Source: Terriglobia bacterium
Lineage (GTDB): Bacteria > Acidobacteriota > Terriglobia > UBA7540
Assembly: GCA_020072655.1 (NCBI GenBank)
Contig: JAIQGH010000007.1
Location: forward strand, 42,197 to 106,196
Direction: 5' to 3'
Length of the DNA: 64,000 nt
The first letter of the stretch is position 1. Every line of letters starts with the position of its first letter. The position numbers and the translations under genes were made by a program. Of this stretch, positions 56,151 to 64,000 are shown one piece after another. Under the pieces are notes generated by a model. That model saw only the letters and a list, made by a program, of their open reading frames with translations. It searched no databases and was not told the DNA's origin.

Positions 56151-56435
56151 AAGAGACTCCGCGAGCGGGCAAACGAACAAGGCTTCTTACGGGCGACAGC
56201 ACTCAACTCTAGAATATCCTTGGAACGCGCGCATTTGGCCTAATTTGCGTTTGGACTGAGCACCCAGGCCATTCCCCCTTGCCAAATCAGAAATCCTGGG
56301 GACTCCCGGGGGACTTTGACGGGCATATTTAGGCGATTTCCAGCATACTTGGGCGAGTTGACCACAGCCATGCGAGCCGCATAAATACACGCTGGAATGC
56401 GCTTGTGTATGCAGGAAGATAGTATCGTACTTGCT
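56151..56435. other. Gene-free right end of the element
   Basis: About 285 bp lie between the zinc-ribbon gene and attR. I see no gene. Integrase arm-binding sites would be expected here, and short words such as GGCATATTTAGGCG and GCATACTTGGGCG (about 56321-56355) repeat imperfectly. Confidence 0.45.
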
Positions 56436-56480
56436 CTTTCACGGCGGTAACACGGGTTCAAATCCCGTCGGGGACGCCAA
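56436..56480 (+). repeat. attR: right 45-bp direct repeat
   Basis: An exact copy of the 3' part of tRNA-Glu(TTC) from the anticodon loop to just past CCA. No 5' half of a tRNA precedes it, so it is not a gene. Confidence 0.93.
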
Positions 56481-56525
56481 TTCCACCCAATAACTGACCA
56501 GCGAGTTCGCTCTTTCCCGCGGGCA

Positions 56526-56560
56526 CGAAAAAGACGAACCGCGTTCGGCCGAGAACGCGG
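56526..56560 (-). terminator. Rho-independent terminator of the MFS gene
   Basis: On the minus strand an 8-bp stem CCGCGTTC / GAACGCGG with a 6-nt loop is followed by TTCGTCTTTTTCG. It lies about 30 nt after the MFS stop codon. Confidence 0.6.
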
Positions 56561-56590
56561 CCCGCCGCCACGCAAGGCAGCCCTCTTCGG

Positions 56591-57853
56591 TTAGGCTAGT
56601 TGAACAAACTCTGCCTCCATCGCCTCCGAGTTCGAGTAACGCGGCAGAAGAAACATCAAGGCGGCGGCCAAAGTCGTGCAAAGCGCGAGCACAGTGAGTA
56701 ATGAGGTGTAGGAACCCGTCGAGTCATAGGCACGACCGAGGATTACGGGACCCATAGCGCCCGCGACTGCATAGAAGCTCCAGGTGACGCCGTAGAGAGT
56801 TGAGAAGGCGCGCAGCCCAAAATAGCGAGTCAACAAATATGGAGTGATGTCTGCTTCGCCGCCCGCCCCAACCCCTATGAATGCGGCGGCCAGGCAGCCC
56901 GTGAACAAGCTATGCGCGCGCCCAAGCAACAAAATACCCGCTGCCAGGATCAAATAGACCGCGAAGGCAACGCGCGACCCGAGAAAGCGATCCAGCAGCG
57001 ATCCCACGATCACCCGGGCAACCAAGCTCGATCCACCCAGCGCGGAGGCGCACAGGGCCGCGTCCCGGCCGGTGATACCTCGGTCCGTGAGCAGCGGCAC
57101 CAGGTGGGTCAACGACCCATTCATGCTGACCGAACCCACAAAGAGGACTGCGACGATGATCCAAAACGGAAAAGACCGCAGGCCTTGCTGCCAGGTCAAT
57201 CCTGCGTGCGGCGCTGGGCGGAAATCGTGCTGTAGCTGTCTACGTTCGTGAATGTAGCGCCAGGTTGAAGGCAGCCCGAGCCCCAAAGCCAAACCGCCGA
57301 GCACTAGGTACGCTGCCCGCCAGCCTGAACTGGCGATTATGGTCTCGGCCAGGAATGGCAGGAGCATGGAGCCCAATCCCGCTCCGGCCATGACCAAAGC
57401 CAGTGCCATTCCCAAGCGCCTGTGGAACCATGTGGAGATGGCGCGCGAATAGGACAAGTGGGCGGCCCCATTGCCGACTGCCCCAAGTAGAATGCAGGTG
57501 GCATAGAACTGCCACAAGTACGCGCGCAGCAGCGCCAGCGAGGCGATGCCGCAGCCGAACACCATCATGCAGGGAAGAATCACGCGACGCGGGCCGTAGC
57601 GGTCGAGCCAACGGCCGAGAGTTGGCGAGCAGATGGCCAGCATGAGAGCGGCGAAGCCAAAGCCGCGAGATATGGCTTCACGGCTCCAGCCAAACTCAAT
57701 TTCGAGAGGTTTGACAAACACCCCAAAGGTAAAAACAAACAGCGAGCCAAACCCCACCATCACGCCGACGCTCGCCGCGAGCACTACGCGCCAGCCGTAA
57801 TACTGCCAATCGGATTCGTTCAGGCGTGATAGGTGCTCACTATTCTGCGCCAT
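56591..57853 (-). CDS. MFS transporter, monocarboxylate/oxalate-formate antiporter type
   Basis: This is a 420-residue, 12-TM major facilitator. The N terminus WQYYGWRVVLAASVGVMVGFG and the loop 2-3 motif LGRWLDRYGPRRVI are typical of the monocarboxylate porter/OFA group. The substrate is not determined by the sequence. I chose the ATG at 57853; the frame is open upstream without a convincing start. It lies 129 bp downstream of the TonB receptor on the same strand, so a shared role in uptake is possible. Confidence 0.85.
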   Translation of the reverse strand: MAQNSEHLSRLNESDWQYYGWRVVLAASVGVMVGFGSLFVFTFGVFVKPLEIEFGWSREAISRGFGFAALMLAICSPTLGRWLDRYGPRRVILPCMMVFGCGIASLALLRAYLWQFYATCILLGAVGNGAAHLSYSRAISTWFHRRLGMALALVMAGAGLGSMLLPFLAETIIASSGWRAAYLVLGGLALGLGLPSTWRYIHERRQLQHDFRPAPHAGLTWQQGLRSFPFWIIVAVLFVGSVSMNGSLTHLVPLLTDRGITGRDAALCASALGGSSLVARVIVGSLLDRFLGSRVAFAVYLILAAGILLLGRAHSLFTGCLAAAFIGVGAGGEADITPYLLTRYFGLRAFSTLYGVTWSFYAVAGAMGPVILGRAYDSTGSYTSLLTVLALCTTLAAALMFLLPRYSNSEAMEAEFVQLA

Positions 57854-57982
57854 ACCCGTGTCCCGCAGTTGGTTCCTGGAGTTCCCGACTCGTCGTGCGT
57901 GATTTCCCACGCAGCCCTGCTCCGGAAATCGGCGGCCTGTGGGCCGGGAAACGCCCCGGCACTTCATGACAAGGCTGACAGC

Positions 57983-60900
57983 TCAAAACAAAAACTTCAT
58001 CGCGAACTGAATAAGCCGCGGCGCCAGCGCCTGCTGAATCTGCCCGAACGTGGGCGAGCTGATGTCGCCGTTGGGCAGGCGGAAATTGGCACGGTTGAAC
58101 AGATTGAAGAACTCGGCGCGGAATTGCAGGTTCTTCGATTCGGCGAGGCGGATATTCTTGAACGCCGAGAAATCCCACTGTGCCAGCCCCGGCCCCTGGA
58201 CCACATTGCGGCCTTCGGTTCCGTAAACCCCCGCGGGCGTGGTGGCGAGGTCGAGGCGCTGGAAGGCGCCGGTGTTGAACCACTGCTGGACCGTCCGCGG
58301 GCCATTGTTGGGGTTGCTGACAAGGTTGGGACGGAACGCCGAAAACCCGGTGATCTCCGGCGCGTCGTAGTTGTAGCTTTGGTCTAGAACCGTAAAGGGT
58401 GTGCCGCTCATGAACGTGGTAATGCCATTCACTTGCCAGTTGCCCAGGGCGTGCTGATACCAGTTGCGCCCCTGCCTCCAGAAAGGCAGTTCCCACTGGT
58501 AACTCAACACAAGACGGTTGCGGGCGTCGAACATGGACCGGCCGCGCTCCGCGGCGAGGTCGAAGGGATTCTGCGCCAGGTCGTTCTCGCCGGCCACCGG
58601 CTGGGAGGCGGAGCCGGTGATATTGAACGACGAAACATCGTCGAGCGACTTCGAGAAGGTGTAGGAGGCAAGCAGAGAGAGTCCGTGGCTAAAGCGCTTT
58701 CGCAGGCTCGTTTCCAGCGCGTGGTAGGAAGAGTTAGCCCCGCCGGCAATCAGCCCCACGGAGCTGTAGGTGCAATTCCCCTGCGCGTTGGGCAGGCAGT
58801 AGAGCCGTTGCTGGTCGACGTTGTTCTGCTGGTCAGCCCAGGTCTGGCCCGGCAGCGGGATCGAAGGATTGCCTTCGATAAAGCGCGGCAGCTTGGTTCC
58901 CTTGGTCCCCACATAGCCCACCTCGAGCAGCCAATTGCTCCCCAAAGAGCGCTCGATAGTGAAATTCCAGTCCTGCGCGTAGGGCAGCCGCAACTGGGGA
59001 GAAAGCGTCAGGAGCGTCATGGGCTCCGCGAATTGTGACGCGAATGGATTACCGTCGGCGAAGGGATTGGAGAGGCTTCCGGGAAAGAGCAACTGGGCCG
59101 TCCGCAGATACGGCGGCGCGCTGATGGGCGTCTGCACCGGGCCGCCTTGGCCGTTGTAGTAGGGGTCGTAGAAGATTCCGTAGGCGGCCCTCACCAGCCA
59201 GCGGGCGCTGCCCGTGGGGTCCAAGGCCACGCCGACGCGCGGCGCGAAGGCCGTTTTCTCGGTCGGAATCAAGCCGGCAGGAACGCCGGGGTCGCCCGGA
59301 TAAAGCAACCCAACGGGCGCGGTCGCAAACACCTTCGATTGCCTGCCCGGCACAAACAGGTTCGTTCGATTTCGAATCTCGGAGTAAGGGGAAGTCGGGT
59401 CATAACGGAGTCCGAGGTTGAGGGTCAGGCGCGCAGTGACCTTGTAGGTGTCCTGGGCATAAAAGTTGAAGTTATTGCCCCGCAACCCGCGCGACAGGTC
59501 ACCGCCGCCGCCCGGCTGGTCGCCGCCGCCTTGCAGGAAGAGGAGCGGCTGGCCGATGAGGAAGTTGGCGAAGGCGTTGCTGAGCGGGGCGGGCACAAAG
59601 ACAAAAAACCCGTTCGAGGCAATGCCATTGACGACGTTGATCTGGTCGCGACGATAGTCGGCCCCGAATTTCAACTCGTGGTGGCCGCGGATCCAGGTCA
59701 CGGACTCCGCCACGGCAAACGCGTTCTCATAGGTATCGCGCGGCCCGGTGATCGGGTCGCCGATGCTCGCATACCCTCCGCCTCCGAACTGGATGAACGG
59801 CGGGCCGGCCGCCACACCCAGCGTGGGCTGAAACTGGAAGCCCAGCGAAGCGGGCGATATGTTGTTCAGGTGCTCGTCAAAAAGGAATTTGTTGCGCAGA
59901 AAAGCCAATCGCGCGATGTTCACCAGCGAGGGCGAAAACGTGTGCGTCAACTGGGCGACGAAGTTCTGGGTGCGATGGTTCTCGCCCACCGGAAAGCCCG
60001 GCACGCCCGCGCCGGACGTGGACAGCGGGTCAAACCGCGTGCCATTGAGAAACATGTAACGGAAGTTCAGTGAGTCCCGTGAAGACAGATAGTGGTCAAC
60101 GCGCAGGCCCCACTGGTCTTCACTGTCGCGAAGAATCTGCGTGGCGTTGTACAGGTCAAGCACGCCGTTGGCATCGGTGGCGTTCGGCAGCGGGTAAAGG
60201 TTGAGCACGTTCTGCGCCGTGGGATCGATGAAGGGCACCTGGCTGCCGGGCAACGGCGCGGGCCCGCCGGGAGCAAAGAAGTTGAGGAGCGGGCCGTCCT
60301 GCGAGAAATTCCCTTGCCGCTCGAGCGCCGAGGGCACGCGCACACCGTTGAGCGTCTCGCCCTGGCGGTTGCGGAAGCCCTCGTAATATCCAAAGAAGAA
60401 TGCTCTATCCTTGAGAATAGGGCCGCCGAGGGTGCCGCCAAACTGGTTCTGCCGGTATTCCGACTTTTTGAAACCGGCGGCGTTTTCGAAGAAGTTAGCG
60501 GCGTCGAGCTTGTCGTTGCGCAGAAACTCCCAGGCGTCGCCGTGCAGATGGTTCGACCCAGAGCGCGTGACGATATTGGTGGTGGAGCCCGCGGCGCCAC
60601 CAAATTCCGCGTCGGCGGTATGGGTCAGGATTTTGAACTCGGCAATGGCATCGATGGGGGGCTTGAGCACGAAGCCTCCGTCTACCGCGTTGAAGTTCGA
60701 GGCGCCGTCGATGAGGAAGGTGTTCGACTCCGGCCGTTGGCCGTTCACAGAGTACGCCTGCCCGTCGCGCAGCGAGCCGCCCGCCTCAGCCAAGCCGGGC
60801 GTGATGGGCACCACCCCGGGCTGCAGCGATCCCAACTGCGAAAAATTCCGGCCGTTGAGCGGCAGATCGAGGATTTCGCGCTCGCCCACCGTCTGCCCCA

Positions 60901-61312
60901 GCGTGGTGTCGCCCGTCTCAATCAGCGCGGCGTTCGCCCGAACTTGTACGACCTCGGTGGACGAGCCAATCGCCAGGCGAACGGGAACGCTGGCGCTCGC
61001 ATTAACGCTCAGCGAGATCCCCTCCTGCACGAATTTCCGAAAGCCCTGCGCGGTCGTCTCCAGGCGATAGTGCCCCACGGGCAGCAGGACGAAAACGTAC
61101 GCCCCATGCCGGTCGGCGATCGTCGCCCGCCCCCGACCGGTTTCCACCTGCGTCACCGTAACCTGTGCGAAAGGCACGCCGGCACCGCTCGGGTCGAGCA
61201 CGACGCCGCGAATACTGCCGGTGACTTCCTGGGCAAGCAGAGGGCCGCCCGCCAGCGTGAAAGACAAAAGAAATGTGAACGCGTGAAATCCCCTCCTGAC
61301 GGTTTTCTTCAT
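57983..61312 (-). CDS. Oar-like TonB-dependent receptor with N-terminal carboxypeptidase-regulatory domain
   Basis: The 1109-residue outer-membrane receptor has a signal peptide (about 1-28, ending LLAQ). It has a CarboxypepD_reg domain (GSIRGVVLDPSGAGVPFAQV...) and a plug domain with LPLNGRNFSQLGSLQPGV and NGQRPESNTFLIDGASN. A long beta barrel follows, ending FAMKFLF with the terminal Phe of outer-membrane proteins. Such receptors are greatly expanded in Acidobacteriota. The ligand is unknown. I chose the ATG at 61312, with AAAGGAGG about 9 nt upstream. Confidence 0.94.
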   Translation of the reverse strand: MKKTVRRGFHAFTFLLSFTLAGGPLLAQEVTGSIRGVVLDPSGAGVPFAQVTVTQVETGRGRATIADRHGAYVFVLLPVGHYRLETTAQGFRKFVQEGISLSVNASASVPVRLAIGSSTEVVQVRANAALIETGDTTLGQTVGEREILDLPLNGRNFSQLGSLQPGVVPITPGLAEAGGSLRDGQAYSVNGQRPESNTFLIDGASNFNAVDGGFVLKPPIDAIAEFKILTHTADAEFGGAAGSTTNIVTRSGSNHLHGDAWEFLRNDKLDAANFFENAAGFKKSEYRQNQFGGTLGGPILKDRAFFFGYYEGFRNRQGETLNGVRVPSALERQGNFSQDGPLLNFFAPGGPAPLPGSQVPFIDPTAQNVLNLYPLPNATDANGVLDLYNATQILRDSEDQWGLRVDHYLSSRDSLNFRYMFLNGTRFDPLSTSGAGVPGFPVGENHRTQNFVAQLTHTFSPSLVNIARLAFLRNKFLFDEHLNNISPASLGFQFQPTLGVAAGPPFIQFGGGGYASIGDPITGPRDTYENAFAVAESVTWIRGHHELKFGADYRRDQINVVNGIASNGFFVFVPAPLSNAFANFLIGQPLLFLQGGGDQPGGGGDLSRGLRGNNFNFYAQDTYKVTARLTLNLGLRYDPTSPYSEIRNRTNLFVPGRQSKVFATAPVGLLYPGDPGVPAGLIPTEKTAFAPRVGVALDPTGSARWLVRAAYGIFYDPYYNGQGGPVQTPISAPPYLRTAQLLFPGSLSNPFADGNPFASQFAEPMTLLTLSPQLRLPYAQDWNFTIERSLGSNWLLEVGYVGTKGTKLPRFIEGNPSIPLPGQTWADQQNNVDQQRLYCLPNAQGNCTYSSVGLIAGGANSSYHALETSLRKRFSHGLSLLASYTFSKSLDDVSSFNITGSASQPVAGENDLAQNPFDLAAERGRSMFDARNRLVLSYQWELPFWRQGRNWYQHALGNWQVNGITTFMSGTPFTVLDQSYNYDAPEITGFSAFRPNLVSNPNNGPRTVQQWFNTGAFQRLDLATTPAGVYGTEGRNVVQGPGLAQWDFSAFKNIRLAESKNLQFRAEFFNLFNRANFRLPNGDISSPTFGQIQQALAPRLIQFAMKFLF

Positions 61313-61445
61313 TTTCTCGTTCCTCCTTTCGGATTTCGCCATGGCGTCTCGGACTGACGCCTCGCAATCTGACTGCGCGCAGCGGCAACGCCTCGAAGAC
61401 AGTCTTCCCCCAACAGTTGGCACAGGAAGCCACTGCGTGTTTGGC

Positions 61446-61474
61446 GAGCGCGGAGGCTCAGAGCCTCCGCGCTC
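61446..61474. repeat. Perfect palindrome in the receptor leader region
   Basis: Two 14-nt arms (GAGCGCGGAGGCTC / GAGCCTCCGCGCTC) are separated by one base. It lies between the promoter candidate at 61532 and the receptor start, so it would be transcribed into the leader. It looks like another dispersed palindrome. Confidence 0.6.
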
Positions 61475-61531
61475 CGTCATGCCTGATGTGTGACCGTTAA
61501 CCCGACGAGGAACGCCCAGAAATACGCTGTG

Positions 61532-61560
61532 AGACTATCTGCAGATCGACACACCGTCAA
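61532..61560 (-). promoter_or_regulatory. Candidate promoter of the TonB-dependent receptor
   Basis: On the minus strand TTGACG (61560-61555), 17 nt, then TAGTCT (61537-61532), about 220 nt upstream of the receptor start. The 61561-61825 stretch beyond it shows no gene. Confidence 0.4.
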
Positions 61561-61825
61561 TAACGGGAGGCTGGTATTCGGCTCAATAAAACCAGCTAGA
61601 GGTGTCTTGATTTCTGTGTGACAAGTGGCCAGGGAAGGATCGGACAGTGCTCGGAGCTTGTCTTCTATTGCAAAGCGCGCAGGTCAACTCTGCCTTGAAA
61701 GGGTTGCTGCGAATTTCGAGCATAGCTCGTTCTTCGCAAAGCCTCGATAACTTCAATGTGATTCTGAAGGGACGCCCCAAGGCCCGGATATCAGGTCGCC
61801 CGCCTGACCCGCTCCGAGCTCGTGG

Positions 61826-61853
61826 TTGACATCTCTAGCTATGCAGTTAATAC
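61826..61853 (+). promoter_or_regulatory. Candidate promoter of the response regulator gene
   Basis: TTGACA (61826-61831), a 16-nt spacer and TAATAC (61848-61853), about 110 nt upstream of the start at 61967. Confidence 0.5.
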
Positions 61854-61966
61854 CCGACGAATGATACCGTAGACTTGTGTGCAGCACTCGTTGTATTGTG
61901 GCGCATGGAGGGCAGCGAACACGTGCCGGGCGCGGGCAATTCTTTTCGTGTGAGGCACCGATCCCA

Positions 61967-62650
61967 ATGAAGCTGAAGATTCTGGCTGTTGATGACGATC
62001 CGGGGATTCTGAAGCTCTTCCAGAGCCTGGTGGAGCCGCTGGGGTTTCAGGTCGAACCGATTCAGGATAGCCGTGAAGCGGCCCGGCGCATCCTCCGCCA
62101 GAAATACGACGCCATCTTCGTTGACGCCAATATGCCGTACTTCGACGGCTTCGAGGTGGCGGAGTTGATTCGCTCGTCTCCGTCCAACCGGCAAGTCCCT
62201 ATTGCTATGCTGACGGCGGATGACGATGTCGAGACTATGCGTAAGGCCTTCCGTGCGGGCGTGACGATCTTCCTCGGCAAGCCGTTCAATCCCAAAAAGC
62301 TGCGCGGCTTACTGCGGAGCATGCAGGGAGCCATGCTGCGGGAGAGGCGGCGCTACGCGCGCCTGCCCGTGCGGATCACCATTCAATGCATCTCAGGGGG
62401 AAAGTTCTTCCGAGCGGTGAGCGTGAACATCAGCGAAGGGGGAGTCCTCATGGAGCCCTCCGGGGGAGTGGCGGTGGGTGAAGGGCTCTCCCTCCAGTTC
62501 ACCCTTCCCAAGGTCCAGAAGGCCATCAGCCCGCACGCGCGGAGCCTCCGCAACGAGCCGCCCGATCGCCTGGCCGTCCGCTTCGAGACCGTCGAAGCCG
62601 GCGACCACGAAGCCATTCGGGCCTACATTGTCACTGAAATCTCAGGATAG
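61967..62650 (+). CDS. Response regulator with PilZ-type output domain
   Basis: The 227-residue protein has an N-terminal receiver domain (ILAVDDDPGILKLFQ; phosphorylatable Asp in IFVDANMPYFDG; conserved Lys in FLGKPF). It has a C-terminal PilZ-like domain (RRRYARLPVRITIQC...VSVNISEGGVLME). The RxxxR and (D/N)xSxxG elements of c-di-GMP-binding PilZ domains are both recognisable (RRRYAR and NISEGG). It could join phosphorelay and c-di-GMP signals, perhaps in motility. No histidine kinase is adjacent. Confidence 0.9.
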   Translation: MKLKILAVDDDPGILKLFQSLVEPLGFQVEPIQDSREAARRILRQKYDAIFVDANMPYFDGFEVAELIRSSPSNRQVPIAMLTADDDVETMRKAFRAGVTIFLGKPFNPKKLRGLLRSMQGAMLRERRRYARLPVRITIQCISGGKFFRAVSVNISEGGVLMEPSGGVAVGEGLSLQFTLPKVQKAISPHARSLRNEPPDRLAVRFETVEAGDHEAIRAYIVTEISG

Positions 62651-62751
62651 CACCTGGAGTTGTTTCCTACCCGGCAGGATTGGCGCCGTCGGGGAACACA
62701 ACTCCCGCCGCCTCCCACAGGGAGGAGCAGGAAGGGGATCTTGCGCACGCC

Positions 62752-63090
62752 TCAGGCTTTGCCGAGCTTGCCCGCCAACGTCAGGAGCACCTTGCGATTG
62801 GGACTAGACATGCCTTCGAAGGCCTTCACCAGCTTCTTAACCGGCTTGGAAAGCGATGTCTGCTCGGGCATCTTCAGCGCGTTCGGCCGCCCCTCGCCAC
62901 GGAACAGCAACTGGTAGGGCTCGACCTCGAGGGCTTTGGCAAATTTCTCCAGTGTGGCGAGTGAGGGAGCAGTGTAGCCACCCTCCACGCGAGAGATGTA
63001 GGACCGGAGCAAACCCGAGCGCCTTTCGATGTCACCCTGAGACAACCCTTTGGCTTCGCGCAGTTCTCTTAGTCTTTTGCCGATATCCAT
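62752..63090 (-). CDS. XRE-family transcriptional regulator
   Basis: This is a 112-residue protein with a Cro/CI-type HTH at the N terminus (IGKRLRELREAKGLSQGDIE, then RSYISRVEGGYTAPSLATLEKFA). A helical C-terminal extension of about 45 residues follows. No toxin-like partner is adjacent, so it is treated as a solitary regulator. Confidence 0.88.
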   Translation of the reverse strand: MDIGKRLRELREAKGLSQGDIERRSGLLRSYISRVEGGYTAPSLATLEKFAKALEVEPYQLLFRGEGRPNALKMPEQTSLSKPVKKLVKAFEGMSSPNRKVLLTLAGKLGKA

Positions 63091-63201
63091 AGTCCAATAA
63101 GAACAGAAATCAAGAGCCTTGTCAACGGTGTCGAATAATTGAAATAGCGCTCCAATAAATGTAAGGCATCCGGCCGCGAGGCGCGTCCCGGCTGCTCTAC
63201 C

Positions 63202-64000
63202 TCAAGCTCCGGGGGGAGGCGGCTCCTGGCGCGTTGGATGCGCAGCCAAATGACCGGCGACCCAATCGAGGAATACCAGAGCAACGATCGAGCCCACCTG
63301 TTCACTGAGATTGGGAAGGAGAACGGCTAGCCTTGCCCGCCGCGTGACCTCCGCTTCATTGTGGTCGGAAATGGCGAGGATCTCCACGCCGGCTCGCTGG
63401 AGCTTCTCGACGACGGCGCGGACCTGCTTTCTTAGCGGCGAGCGGCTGCCGGCGAGAACCACAATCGTCTCCCCGCTCTTGAAAGGCGCAGCGGCGTCGC
63501 CTGCCAGTTCATCCGGTGCCAAGACCCGCACGCGCCTTCCGCCTAGGCTACGCAAAACACGGGCGCCCAGCAGCGCCGCCGGGTAATAAAGACCTCCCGC
63601 CACCAGCGAGATGGCGCACGCCGGGAAGAGTTGGCCCACGAAGGACCGCACGGCCTCGGGAAGTTGCGTGAGCGCCCATTCAACATGGTCGGGCAACGCC
63701 TGCAATTCTCCCTCCAGCAACGACGTTTGCGGTGAAGGGCGCTTCAGGACCCGCGCCGCTACCACCGCGAGGGAGTGCATGGCCGCAAGCTGCATCACCG
63801 CGGCCGTCGAATCCTGCCGGGATTCTTCCCTTCCCCGCGCCAGGAAAACCCCATCGGCGGCCTTCGCGAGCGGGCTCTGGCGATTACCCGTCAGCGCGAG
63901 GACCGTAGCGCCGCGCCCCTTCGCGCTGCGGCCTGACCGCTTGTGCGTAGGCCTGAGAAGCGAACGCTCCGGCTCGGTGCGGGTGACGTCGTCGAAGGTG
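63202..64000 (-). CDS. SIS-domain sugar-phosphate isomerase-like protein, 5' end outside the window
   Basis: The frame is open from the right edge to the stop at 63202, giving about 265 visible residues. The first part is the end of one SIS domain (GATVLALTGNRQSPLAKAADGVFLARGREESRQDSTAAV). A second SIS domain follows (AISLVAGGLYYPAALLGARVL...ETIVVLAGSRSPLRKQV...EILAISDHNEAEVTRRA). The double-SIS layout is like the isomerase half of GlmS or AgaS/FrlB-like proteins. The N-terminal part that would distinguish them is missing. Confidence 0.8.
   Translation of the reverse strand, partial: TFDDVTRTEPERSLLRPTHKRSGRSAKGRGATVLALTGNRQSPLAKAADGVFLARGREESRQDSTAAVMQLAAMHSLAVVAARVLKRPSPQTSLLEGELQALPDHVEWALTQLPEAVRSFVGQLFPACAISLVAGGLYYPAALLGARVLRSLGGRRVRVLAPDELAGDAAAPFKSGETIVVLAGSRSPLRKQVRAVVEKLQRAGVEILAISDHNEAEVTRRARLAVLLPNLSEQVGSIVALVFLDWVAGHLAAHPTRQEPPPPGA

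Larger units (their letters stand above)
46055..56480. mobile_element. Integrated replicon-like mobile element in tRNA-Glu(TTC), 10.4 kb
   Basis: The element is bounded by two identical 45-bp copies of the tRNA-Glu 3' half (attL 46055-46099, attR 56436-56480). At the left are an integrase with a coupled zinc-finger gene, read leftward. Reading rightward are an excisionase-like HTH, a DnaB-N-domain protein, a primase-helicase, an iteron array, an HTH/coiled-coil protein, several unknown charged proteins, three small membrane proteins and a zinc-ribbon protein. The base composition appears less GC-rich than the flanks. Known integrating satellites (P4, PICI) share the integrase/HTH/primase layout. 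The downstream cargo here matches none I know. Confidence 0.92.

Noticed and set aside
56436..56480. Second tRNA-Glu gene
   Set aside because: Only the 3' 45 bp is present; there is no 5' acceptor strand or D arm. It is the attR copy.
60092..61357. 421-codon plus-strand frame opposite the TonB-dependent receptor
   Set aside because: Shadow of the receptor: no ribosome site and no motif.
62752..63090. XRE gene as the antitoxin of a toxin-antitoxin pair
   Set aside because: No small toxin-like gene lies next to it on the same strand.

Overview
The window looks like a high-GC bacterial chromosome, most likely Acidobacteriota. That placement is inferred from the gene set: a very large Oar-like TonB-dependent receptor with an N-terminal carboxypeptidase-regulatory domain, an HTH-pilMNOPQ cluster, a homodimeric pyruvate dehydrogenase operon, DUF4331 and DUF1080 secreted proteins, and many palindromic intergenic repeats. 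No rRNA or other taxonomic marker is present to prove it.

Positions 1-21700 are nearly all on the minus strand. They hold ispH (cut by the left edge), an enoyl-ACP-reductase-like SDR, tsaE, nnr, an RCK-type ion channel coupled to an SDR, a SpoIIE-type phosphatase, and two amino-acid permeases fused in one reading frame through repeat DNA. These are followed by thiE, accC, accB, an M24 peptidase and the type IV pilus operon HTH-pilM-N-O-P-Q, which has a clear promoter and terminator. Four palindromes bounded by GTAG and CTAC, resembling REP/BIME elements, lie between 8.2 and 12.2 kb; two of them supply gene stop codons.

Positions 21700-46000 hold a DUF1080 protein and the pyruvate dehydrogenase operon aceE-aceF-lpdA, in which aceF is broken by an internal deletion with a frame change. 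Then come tRNA-Glu(CTC), pmbA/tldD, metK-ahcY, a GGDEF-like membrane protein with a degenerate signature, a DUF72 protein, a run of secreted or accessory enzymes (BNR-4 propeller, HSL-type esterase, DUF4331, NmrA-like, cupin) and phosphoketolase.

Positions 46055-56480 are a 10.4-kb integrated element. It sits in tRNA-Glu(TTC) and is bounded by a 45-bp direct repeat of the 3' half of that tRNA. It carries a tyrosine integrase with a translationally coupled zinc-finger gene, a small excisionase-like HTH protein, a DnaB-N-domain protein, and a CHC2-TOPRIM-DUF927 primase-helicase. Immediately downstream is a 12-copy iteron array with almost perfect dyad symmetry, a strong candidate replication origin. 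It is followed by an HTH/coiled-coil protein, charged unknown proteins, three tandem small single-pass membrane proteins and a separately promoted zinc-ribbon protein. I see no terminase, capsid, portal, ZOT or conjugation gene, so this is a cryptic replicon or satellite-like element with an undescribed cargo. It is the most interesting part of the window.

Positions 56590-64000 return to the chromosome: an MFS transporter, the large TonB-dependent receptor, a response regulator with a PilZ domain, an XRE regulator and a SIS-domain protein cut by the right edge.
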